Assembly: GCA_022414725.1 (NCBI GenBank)
Contig: CM039464.1
Location: 7,013,180 to 7,077,179 of the forward strand
Reading direction: 5' to 3'
Length of the DNA: 64,000 nt
Source: Microglena sp. YARC
Taxonomy: Eukaryota; Chlorophyta; Chlorophyceae; Chlamydomonadales; Chlamydomonadaceae
Shown here: one piece after another, positions 53,801 to 64,000 of the stretch
How the letters are laid out: every line of letters starts with the position of its first letter
Numbering within the stretch: position 1 is the first letter of the stretch
The notes under the pieces: model-generated
Database searches by the model: none
The model's input: only the letters and a program-made list of their open reading frames with translations
Told to the model about the DNA's origin: nothing
Program-made: the position numbers and the translations under genes

Positions 53801-56800
53801 GTCTGTGTATGGGGAAGTGTACAAGCTTTGCGCATGCATGCCCAATGGCGGAGAACATGCCAGTTCATAAGGCCGCAGCCCTGCATGGGTCTGTATTATA
53901 CTAGTGTAACAGCTTGCGCTATCCCATGCATGCAAGGAGGGCCCAATGACTACTAGAAAATTACTTTTTACTGATACTAATACAAATATTAATACAACCA
54001 CACTTGGCCGCAGCCCATGCTAATGGGTCCCATGCGATGCATGCAAGGAGGACTACCGAAATACTTTTACTGACTACTAGAAATGCCCACCAGTTCCATG
54101 GCCACACGACCACATGGGTCTGTATATGGGGAGTGTACTGTATATGGGGAAGTTTATACTTCCCATGCATATTATGACTACAGAAATACGAATACTTTTA
54201 CTGATATAATACTAATATAAATTACTAGGGAACACCACCAGTGTACAGCTTGCATGCTGGCCCGGCATGCAGGAGGTGTAGAATGACTTAACGGCAAACC
54301 TACACGAAATACTTTTACTCATACTAATAAATACTAATACTAGAAATGCCGACCAGTTCAGTCGCCTTGGCCGCAGCCCATGCATGGGTCCTGCATAATG
54401 GGGAAGTGTACAGCTTGCGCTTCGCCATGCATGCAAGGAGGCCAATGACTACTAGAAATACAAAAATACTTTTTACTGATACTAATACAAATACTAATAC
54501 TAGAAATGCCGCACCAGTTCATGCCTTGGCCGCAGCCCATGAATTATGGTAAAGTGGTACGCTTGCAGCTTCCATCATGCCATGCAGGCCAAAGCAGCCT
54601 CAGAATGAGGGTACTTTACTGATACAATACAAATACTATTTTTTTAATACTAGAAATGCCCACCAGTTCTAGTGTGGCCACAGCCCAGCATGGCGTGTAT
54701 TGGCGCTTCCAATGCATGCAGGAGGCCATATGATACTAGAAATTAACGAAATACTTTTTACTGATACTAATCAAAATATTAATACTAGAATGCCCACCAG
54801 TTCAAATGCCTTGGCCGCGCCCCATTGACAGGTCCTGTATATGCGAAGTGTACAGCTTGCGCTTTCCCATGCAAGGAGGCGCAATGATACTAGAAATACG
54901 ATAACTTTTACTGATACTAATACACAATATTAATACTAGAAATGGCCACCAGTTCATGTTGCCTGCCGGCACCCATGCCATGGCGTCTGTTATACATGGG
55001 GAAGTGGTACAGCTTGCCGCTTCCCATGCTTGCAGGCCATATGACTACTAGAAATACGAATACTTTTACTGATACTAATACAATACATACTTAAGAAAAT
55101 GCCACCAGTTCAGCCTTGCCGCAGCCCATGCGATGGCGATCTGTGTATGGGAAAAGTGTACACTGCCGCTTCCCATGCATAGCAATGACTACTAGAATCG
55201 AATACTTTTTACCTGATACAATACAAATATTAATACTAAAATGCCCAAGTTCAGTGCCTTTGGCCGCACGCCCATTGCATGGTCTGGCATATGGGGAAAG
55301 TGTACCAGCTTGCGCTTCCCAATGCAGTGAAGGAGGCCAATGACTATAGAAATACGAAATATGTTTTAACTGACTACTAATACAAAATACTAATACTTAG
55401 AAATGCGACCAGTTCAATGGGCCTTGCCGAGCCCCATGCATGCGGTCTGTATATGGAAGTTGTACTTGCTTGCGCCTTCGCCATGCATCAAGGAGGCAAC
55501 ATGGACTACTAGAAATTAACGGAATATTTTTACTTGGATACTAATCACACAATTACTAAATACTAAAAGAAAGTTTCAGTGCCTTGGCACAGCACCCATG
55601 CATGGGTCTGTGTATGGGGAAGTGAACAGCTTGCGCTTCCCATGCATGCAAGGACGCCACACTCGAATACTAGAAATACGAATTACTTTTACTGATACTG
55701 AATAACAATACTAAATACTAGAATCTGCCACCAGTTTCAGTGCCTTGGCCGCAGCCATGCAGTGGGTCTGTATATGGGGAATGGTACAGCTTGCGCCTTC
55801 CCATGCATGCAAGAGGCCCAATGACTACTAGAAATACGAATACTTTACTGATACTAATACAAATTATTAATACTGAAACTGCTCACCAGTTCAGTGCCTG
55901 GCCCGCAGCCCATGCCAAATGGGTTCTGTATATGGGGAAGTGTACGCTGCGCTTCCCATCGCAGCAAGGAGGCCATGACTACTAGAAATACGAATTACTT
56001 TTACTGATACTAAACAAATACTAATCTAGAAATGCCACCAGTTTTCAGTGCCTTGGCCACAGAACCATGCATGGGTCTTGTATAATGGGCGAAGTGTACA
56101 GCTTGCGCTTCCCATGCAATGCAAGGAGCCAGTGACTACACAGAAATACGAATACTTTTACTTGATACTAATAAATACTAAATACTAGAAATGCCCACCA
56201 GTTCAGTGCTTGGCCGCAGCCCCATGCCATGGGTCTGTATATGGAAGTGTACAGCTTGCGCTTCCATGCATGCAAGGAGGCCAAATGACTACTAGAAATA
56301 CGAATACTTTTTACTGATACTAATACAAATACTATACTAGACAAGACCACAGTTCAGTGCCTTGTTCGCAGCCCATGCATGGGTCTGCATATGGGGAACG
56401 TGTACAGCTTGCGCTTCCATTGCATGCAAGGAGGCCAATGACTACTCAAAATACGAATTACTTTTACTCGATCTAATAAACAAATACTATACTAGAATTT
56501 GGGGCCCCCCCCACCAGTTCAGTGCCTTGGCACGCAGCCATGCATGGGTCTGTATATGGGAAGTTACAAGCTTGCGCTTCCCATGCAATGTCAAGGAGGC
56601 CAAATTGACTACTAGAAATACGATCTTTTACTGATAACTAATACAAATACTAATATAGAAATGCCCCACCAGTTCAGTGCCTTGGCCCGCAGCCCATGCC
56701 ATGGGTCTGTGAATGGGGAAGTGTACAGCTTGCGCTTCCCATGCATGCAAGGAGGCCAGATGACTTACTAGAAATAGCGAATACTTTTACTGATACTAAT

Positions 56801-58499
56801 ACAAAATATAATACTGAGAAATGGCCCACCAGTTCAATGCCTTGGCCGGCAGCCCATGCATGGGTCTGTATATGGGAAGTGTAACAGCTTGCCGCTTCCC
56901 ATTGCAAGGAGGGCCAATGACTCCTAGAAATACGAATACTTTTACTGGATACTAATACACAATATAATAGCTAGAAATCCCACGCAGTTTCAAGTTGCTT
57001 GGCCGAGCCTTATGCAATGGGCTGTATATGGGGAGTGTACAGCTTGCGCTTACCATGCAAGGAGGCCAATTTGACAACTAGAATACGAATAACTTTTACT
57101 GATACTAATACAATACAATACTAGAAATGCCGTCCCAGTTCAGTTGCTTGGCCGCAGCCCATGCATGGTCTGTATATGGTGGAAGTGTACAGCTTGCGCT
57201 CCATGCCATGCAAGGAGGCCAATGATACTAGAAATGAATACTTTTACTGATCACTAATACAAATACTAATACTCGAAATGCCCACAGTTCAGTTGGCTTG
57301 GCGCAGCCCATGCATGGGTCTGTATATGGGGAAAGTGTATCAGCTGCGCTTTCCCATGCATAAGGAGGGCCACTGACTACTAGAAAATACGAAACTTTTT
57401 ATGATACTAATACAAATTATAATACTAGAAATGCCCACCAGTTCCAGTGGCCTTGGCCGCAGCCCATGCATGGGTTTGTAATATGGGGGAGTGTAAACAG
57501 CTTGCGCTTCCATGCCTGAGGAGGCCAATGACTACTAGAAATACGAATACTTTTCTGATACTAATCACAAATACAATAACTGAGAATGCCCACCAGTCAG
57601 TGCCTTGGCCCGAGCCATGCATGGGTTGCATATGGGGAAGTGTATCAGTTAGCCGCTTTGTCGATGGCATGCAGAGGAGGCCAATGCTACTAGAACTACA
57701 ATACTTTTACTGATTACTAATAAATATAATAGCTTAGGAAATGGCCACACAGTTCAGTCGCTTGGCGCAGCCCAATGCATGGGTTGTATATGGGATGAAG
57801 TGTCAGTTGCGCTTCCATGCATGCAAGGAGGCCCAATGACTACTAGAAATAACGAATACTTTTTACTTGATTACTAATACATAATCTATACTAGAAAATG
57901 CCCACAGTTCAGTGATTGGCACAGCCCATGCATGGGTTGTGTATGGGGATAGTGTACAGTTGCGCTTCCATGCATGCAAGGAGCCAATGATCTACTAGAT
58001 AATACGAATACTTTTTGATATCTAATACAAATACTAATATAGTATCCCACCAGTTCATGCTTTGGCGCAGCCCAGCATGGGTCCGTATATGGAAGTTACA
58101 CTTGCGCTTCCCATGCAAGGGAGGCCAATGACACTAGAAATACGAATACTTTTCTGATACCTAATACAAAATACTCAATACTAAAATGCCCACCAGTTCA
58201 AGTGCCTGGCCGCAGCCCATGCATGGGTCTGTATATGGGAAGTTACAGCTTGCCTCCCATGCATGCCGGAGAAGGCCATGACTACTAGAAATACGAATAC
58301 TTTTCTGATACTAATACAAATACTAATTTACTAGACATGCCCACCATTCATGCCTTGCCGCAGCCATGCATGGTCTGTACATGGGGAAGTACAGCTTGCG
58401 CTGTCCCCATGCATGCAAGAGAGGCAATGACTAACTAGAAATACGAATACTTTACTGATACTAATACAGATACTTAATACTAAGAAATGCCCACCAAGA
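50830..58499. repeat. ~150-bp satellite array
   Basis: About 50 tandem units of 149-153 bp. Landmarks are GCCCACCAGTTCAGTGCCTT, GCCCATGCATGGGTCTGTAT, CAGCTTGCGCTTCCCATGCA and ACTACTAGAAATACGAATAC. A 4-bp CATG variant distinguishes two unit lengths. Units up to about 52985 are nearly identical; beyond that they carry frequent one-base insertions and deletions. Open frames on both strands persist only where the repeat is clean and are not credible proteins. The array is cut off by the gap, so its true length is unknown. Confidence 0.95.
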
Positions 58500-58510
58500 T
58501 CTCTCTCCTG

Positions 58511-59510
58511 NNNNNNNNNNNNNNNNNNNNNNNNNNNNNNNNNNNNNNNNNNNNNNNNNNNNNNNNNNNNNNNNNNNNNNNNNNNNNNNNNNNNNNNNNN
58601 NNNNNNNNNNNNNNNNNNNNNNNNNNNNNNNNNNNNNNNNNNNNNNNNNNNNNNNNNNNNNNNNNNNNNNNNNNNNNNNNNNNNNNNNNNNNNNNNNNNN
58701 NNNNNNNNNNNNNNNNNNNNNNNNNNNNNNNNNNNNNNNNNNNNNNNNNNNNNNNNNNNNNNNNNNNNNNNNNNNNNNNNNNNNNNNNNNNNNNNNNNNN
58801 NNNNNNNNNNNNNNNNNNNNNNNNNNNNNNNNNNNNNNNNNNNNNNNNNNNNNNNNNNNNNNNNNNNNNNNNNNNNNNNNNNNNNNNNNNNNNNNNNNNN
58901 NNNNNNNNNNNNNNNNNNNNNNNNNNNNNNNNNNNNNNNNNNNNNNNNNNNNNNNNNNNNNNNNNNNNNNNNNNNNNNNNNNNNNNNNNNNNNNNNNNNN
59001 NNNNNNNNNNNNNNNNNNNNNNNNNNNNNNNNNNNNNNNNNNNNNNNNNNNNNNNNNNNNNNNNNNNNNNNNNNNNNNNNNNNNNNNNNNNNNNNNNNNN
59101 NNNNNNNNNNNNNNNNNNNNNNNNNNNNNNNNNNNNNNNNNNNNNNNNNNNNNNNNNNNNNNNNNNNNNNNNNNNNNNNNNNNNNNNNNNNNNNNNNNNN
59201 NNNNNNNNNNNNNNNNNNNNNNNNNNNNNNNNNNNNNNNNNNNNNNNNNNNNNNNNNNNNNNNNNNNNNNNNNNNNNNNNNNNNNNNNNNNNNNNNNNNN
59301 NNNNNNNNNNNNNNNNNNNNNNNNNNNNNNNNNNNNNNNNNNNNNNNNNNNNNNNNNNNNNNNNNNNNNNNNNNNNNNNNNNNNNNNNNNNNNNNNNNNN
59401 NNNNNNNNNNNNNNNNNNNNNNNNNNNNNNNNNNNNNNNNNNNNNNNNNNNNNNNNNNNNNNNNNNNNNNNNNNNNNNNNNNNNNNNNNNNNNNNNNNNN
59501 NNNNNNNNNN
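58511..59510. other. Assembly gap, 1000 N
   Basis: Exactly 1000 undetermined bases, a conventional placeholder. Any reading frame across it is meaningless. Confidence 1.
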
Positions 59511-60236
59511 CGCACACCACCGCCCCACACACAGCCACCAAACACAGCCACAAAACCACCGCACACACAACACACAGCACCGGCCGGGGCAGCCACACCC
59601 CACACCTAGCCAGCACACGCACCAGCAGCACCGAAGACACCGCCACACTTATCACACCAGCCCACACACAAGCCTACACACACCGCCACAACACCCAGCC
59701 CCAACCAGCACACAACACACCGGCACACAAACAGACCGACACACACAACACAGCACACACACACCCAGTACCACACCACACCATACCACACACAACCAGC
59801 CAACACCACGAACGCAGTCAACACAGCGACAAGCGCCCGACCCCAGCCACAACAACACCGTCCACAATAACTCCAGCCACACACACCACATCCAGCGCCA
59901 CCACACACCAGCCACACACCACCCCCAGCCAGCAGCGCACACCCGTCAAACCACACACAACACACGCAACACAACAGACAATAACAACACGCCCCCCCAA
60001 CCGCCAACCCACACCCCACCCAGCCACACACAACCAGCCACACAACAACCCAGCCAACAACAATACAACCCGACAACAGCAACACCGCACTACACACGCC
60101 AACACAACACAGCACACCACCCAGCCAAACACGCACAACCACCAGCCACACACACCACCAGCACACACAACACGGCCACCCCAACCAGCCAACCACACGC
60201 AGCCACACAACCACAGCCCCACCACCGACACCTATA
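59511..60236. repeat. CA/CCA-rich low-complexity tract
   Basis: Composed of ACACACAACCAGCCAC-like words with almost no G or T on this strand. Different from the satellite on the other side of the gap. Confidence 0.9.
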
Positions 60237-60239
60237 TGT

Positions 60240-61030
60240 AAGATCGATAGAATTCTCGATGTTATGAAGCCCCAACAACCACACCCTCACACATCCACCC
60301 CACTCTCACCCAACCGCCTCCTCCTCCTTCCCCCTCCCCCACACCTTCCACCCCACTGTTGATTCAGATGGATCTGATTGTGGAGCGCTTGAGCTGTGCC
60401 AGTTGTACATCGGAGGGCTAGTTCTGTCGTACATGTGTCTAAGGACCCCAAACACAGGTCGGTTGAAAATAATTTCACAGAAGCCCACCTAAGCACCATT
60501 ACGTTGTTTCACAGTAAGGCGTGTTTCGTGGACCAACGTTCAATGTTGTTTGTAGGCCACTTCCCTCGTTCAGTTCGGGGCTGAGTGGCCGGGACTCAGA
60601 AGTGCTTGTCTCGCGGCTGCCCATGAGGCGTTTCTGGGTTCACATTGCTCGATGCAAGTGCGGTGCGCTGTGAGGTTGTGGTGCAATCCCGACTTCACGT
60701 TCCACCGCTAGTGTTTATTTCGCTGCGCGGGTCCTGTCTTCATTGTTCTCTTGGCTCTGCGCTTGCCGTTTCTGATGCTGTCCGTCCGGTCCGAAGGGGA
60801 TGGGTCAGATTGAGATCCCTCGCGGTCATCTGTGGCTTCGCTTAGTATTCGAATGTGTAATTCCCGCCTTCTTTCATGTCTTCCCATTCAACTTGAAATT
60901 GGCTCCCAATTACTCGCAACTCGGGGGCGTGTTGACAGATCTCGGGGGAGAATCTGCGAAGATGTTCGCTGCTGTATACACTTTGTGATTTTGTCCAACG
61001 CTCTCCTCGAAATTGTCCACCGCCCTCCCC
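60240..61030. other. Unassigned sequence
   Basis: Mixed-composition DNA with only short frames (70 codons or fewer). I see no repeat, domain or RNA gene. It could hold part of a host gene, but nothing supports that. Confidence 0.4.
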
Positions 61031-61046
61031 CAAAATAGTTGAACTG

Positions 61047-61106
61047 TTGAGCAATCCCGAACGGGGGGCGGGGGGGGGGGGGGGGGGGGTTCGGGAGCTT
61101 GCTCAC
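61047..61106. repeat. G-run in the loop of an inverted repeat
   Basis: GGGGGGC followed by 20 G (61063-61089) is bracketed by TGAGCAATCCCGAAC and GTTCGGGAGCTTGCTCA, which are largely complementary. The run is likely to form quadruplexes and to be of uncertain length. Confidence 0.75.
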
Positions 61107-61719
61107 AGTTGAATGTTGTAGGGGGGAGGCGATGGACAAACCCTGACGTGCTGCCCACCTGCGTGCCACATCGGCGAACAGTTGAAGTTGAACTGTGCCC
61201 ACTAGAAACACTGGTGCCACGCTGGCGCCCACAGTTGAACTGGTTGGTCCACTGGGAAACAACGCCCTAAGGGTCCGGTTAGGGATTGTGTTTTGGAGGG
61301 TTCAGACTCGACCTCTAACGGACCATTTGCACCAACATTCCACCAGTTACCAGGCTTTTTGCATCGACTCATGTCAGTTCGTAAAGATGGGTCAACGTTG
61401 GCAAGTGCGCTCTGTAGCACTTCCCTCGCGATTCAAACGCTGATATCAGCGTGTATTCCGCTTCTTGCCGCTGCTGGTTGCCTTAGAATGATCAGTCCAT
61501 AATTGCGTGGCAGGGACGGTGCCCTGCTGCTGCGAATTTCCATTTTGGGTGAAACTGTGCTATCGATGATGAGTGCCTGAGAATTAGCGCAAAAGAAATG
61601 GATTGCGAGTCTCCAAATGCAGCGTGATTTTTAAGGGGCGCGCGCCAAGTTGTCTTTTTGTGATCACTAGATCTAATTCAACCGAAATTTTTAACCCGCC
61701 TTACTTTCTTTAACGGCGG

Positions 61720-61752
61720 GGTGGGGGGTGGGTGGGTGGGGGGGTGCGCGTG
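61720..61752. repeat. G-rich quadruplex-prone tract
   Basis: GGGGTGGGGGGTGGGTGGG meets the four-G-tract rule with single-T loops. Confidence 0.8.
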
Positions 61753-61892
61753 TTGCACTAATCGGGACGGTTGGTCTTTAACGGATCTCAACTTTTTTGT
61801 GTTTCGACCAACAACGGTTTAGCGCCGAAAATAACGAATTTAATAACCGCGCTTAACCGGGACATCCTTAAACTGGTTACGAAACGAAGCTG

Positions 61893-62165
61893 TTAGCCAA
61901 CTGGGCTGGGCTGGGTATGGATGTGCGGGTAAGTGGGTGGCCTAAAACCACCCCAACCCAACCAAAAGCCAACCAAACCTAAACAACTCCAACAAACCCA
62001 ACCAATTCCAAGCCACCAACCATAAACCAAGCCACCAAACCTAACCAGCCAACCAAATCTAAACCACCAACCAAGCCAACCCCCAACCAACCTAAACCAA
62101 ACCCAACTCAGCAACCCCCCCAAATCAGCCAAACCAACCCAACCAAAGCAACCAAACCCCTTAAA
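61893..62165. repeat. CCAAC-rich low-complexity tract
   Basis: Degenerate CCAACCAAACC words. The minus-strand frame here (Gly/Trp/Leu-rich) is a composition artefact. Confidence 0.85.
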
Positions 62166-62339
62166 CCACCCAACTCACTCCCAGGTCACTGAGGCGTAGC
62201 TAACACTGCCCATGCAAAGATAATGGGTTCAAACAACCAACAGCACAGCCACCGCAAATCCCCGCACACACTAAACGTACGTCACACCGCAACCGAAACA
62301 CAGATCGCCCATTTAGCCTACTTGCCTGTCCCCTGGACT

Positions 62340-64000
62340 GTATCACTTATACGATATAATCTCCAATCATATAGTAATTGCATCAACATCTAATTCATAT
62401 ACATATTGTATATTTTTATTGTTTTATTCATTTATTATTATTATTTATTTATTATTATTTATTACTGCTGTTAGATTATTAATAATTTTTATATGAACAA
62501 ACATTATTTATTATAACAATTAATATAATATATAATAATAATAATGATAACTGTATAATAAATAATAATAATATAATAGGTGATACTACTACTACTACTC
62601 ACTACTATCTACTACTACTAAATAATCCTCACCGTTCTTCTCCAGATCTACTATTGGCCTGGATAGCCATTCATGCTGATCATGCTGCCACACCGCAAAT
62701 TATATCAATGTATACTAGTATTATATCAATGTATTAATGTATTATTATTAATGCAATAACGGTACATTATCCTCACCATTCTCTCTCCAGGTCTACTCAA
62801 GGCGATGATGCTACCGTGTTTGATCATGGGCAAATAAATAGTATACACTACTATTTATTATTATAATTGATTTAATACACATATATACACACTATTTATT
62901 ATTACAATTGATTTAATATAGATATACGTTAATTTACCTTTATATAAATATCATCACCATATCAAAGCGCACACATTCTTATTCTTAGATTGGCATTTTA
63001 ATTTTGATTGTTGTTATTATTCCTCACCTTCTTTCCATCTACTATTGGCTGAAGGCCATCATGTCGATCATGTCCAAGGATAGGTATACTCACATGATCT
63101 ATTATTTATAATTGATTTAATATGACACCGATATTTACCAGTATTATAAATAAACATTACGGAGTGTCCCTTAACACCAGGGCCCTTCCAGGCGTTATCT
63201 CTTTTTATTTTACCACCACATATATAAGTATATATTAGTCATATATATATATATATATATATATCTATTATATTGTTTTGTTTTTTAAATAACATCACCA
63301 TATAAAGCACACACATTTTTGTTATTTATGATTGCACTTAATGTTTTTTTGTTTATTATTCCTCACAATTTCTTTCCAGATCTTCTATTGGCATGATGGC
63401 CTTCATGTTTGATCATGCCGAGGAAAGAAGGATTACACATTATTTATTGTTATACAAATGATTTAAAAAACAAGGATATTAGCAGTATCATAAATTACAT
63501 CACCATCTAAAGCCATATTAATCCTTCTTTATCATTCATGTTATTCTATTATCCTCACCATTCTTTCCAGGATCACTATTGGCATGATGGCCATCATGTT
63601 GATCATGCAAGGAAAAAGGTTACACATGGGTATAAGCACAATTATTTATTGTTTATAAAAATGATTTATAAATGATTTTAATATGCAACATATTACCGGT
63701 ATCAAAATTGCATCACCATCTAAAGCATATTAATCCTTTATTATCATTCATGTTATCTTAGTATCCTCACCATACTTTCCAGATCCACTATTGGCATGAT
63801 GGCCATCATGTTGTTGCTGTATATAAATGATTTGTGATTATAATGTATTACAATAAACTTTATATGAATTAAAAACAAGATGTCCCTCTCTATTTGTATT
63901 TATTAATCTATTTATATTTGTGTTGTGTACTCACCATTCTTTCCAGATCTACTATTTGGCCTGATAGACATCATGGTTGATCATTGTGCCCCACAGCAAA
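62340..64000. repeat. AT-rich region with seven spaced copies of a ~60-bp core
   Basis: Cores start near 62626, 62769, 63021, 63360, 63550, 63762 and 63929, spaced 140-340 bp apart in TTATTATT-type DNA. Each reads roughly TCCTCACCATTCTTTCCAG, then ATCTACTATTGGCATGATGG, then CCATCATGTTGATCATG. Copies at 63583-63598 and 63795-63810 hold the perfect 16-bp palindrome CATGATGGCCATCATG. Short tracts (CTA)n at 62586-62620 and (TA)n at 63240-63264 interrupt it. No coding frame runs through. Confidence 0.85.

Noticed and set aside
58331..60241. Frames of 395-584 codons crossing the gap
   Set aside because: Mostly N; the flanks are satellite and CA-rich low complexity.
60240..61500. A host gene in the mixed-composition stretch
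   Set aside because: Only short frames, with no motif and no convincing splice pattern by eye.
62165..62240. A tRNA-like segment (GCGTAGCTAACACTGCCC, GGGTTCAAAC)
   Set aside because: A T-loop-like word is present but acceptor and anticodon stems do not pair.

Overview
This window is repeat-dominated nuclear DNA from a eukaryote. It holds Ty1/copia-type LTR retrotransposons, a LINE-type remnant, tandem tRNA repeats, minisatellites, a ~150-bp satellite and an assembly gap. There is no prokaryotic operon structure and I find no convincing host protein gene. The eukaryotic-type tRNA-Val (CAC) and the copia diversity would suit a green-lineage organism (alga or plant), but the sequence does not settle this.

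Layout. 1-4240: decayed minus-strand copia DNA, including an integrase tail and a tandem duplication of gag-side leader plus LTR. 4241-13952: ten tandem ~1.03-kb units, each carrying a tRNA-Val(CAC)-like gene. More pieces of the same array lie at 20129-20534, 27204-29709 and 34659-35064, so I read it as one array of about 14 units broken by later insertions. 13953-20128 is the first interruption: two copies of a GC-headed, AT-rich repeat, a 52-bp minisatellite, and a truncated gag element with its 5' LTR. 20535-27203 is the second: a plus-strand copia element with both LTRs, a GGCGT target duplication, gag, protease, integrase, RT and RNase H, damaged by stops and frameshifts. 29710-34658 is the third: a minus-strand copia element with a truncated 3' LTR and a nearly readable pol.

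35065-46108 is a stack of nested elements. A ~1.4-kb terminal-inverted-repeat element is split by a minus-strand LTR element (35938-45568, TTCCG target duplication). That element encodes Gag, a protease-like segment and an unrecognised ~250-residue C-terminal region, but no recognisable RT or RNase H. Its 3' LTR is split by a ~5-kb insertion with TTCCCTAA/TTAGGGAA-rich inverted ends.

46109-64000: a dispersed repeat with a (CAAA)n tail, a 43/49-bp minisatellite, a LINE C-terminal remnant, two further minisatellites, the ~150-bp satellite (clean to ~52985, then full of small indels up to the gap), 1000 N (58511-59510), CA-rich low-complexity DNA, an unassigned stretch with G-runs, a CCAAC-rich stretch, and an AT-rich tail with seven spaced copies of a palindromic core.

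The elements do not form a pathway. The connecting themes are serial insertion into one tRNA-bearing array and a shared primer-binding-site type (GGTTAT..., as expected for priming from the anticodon region of initiator tRNA-Met) in four elements.
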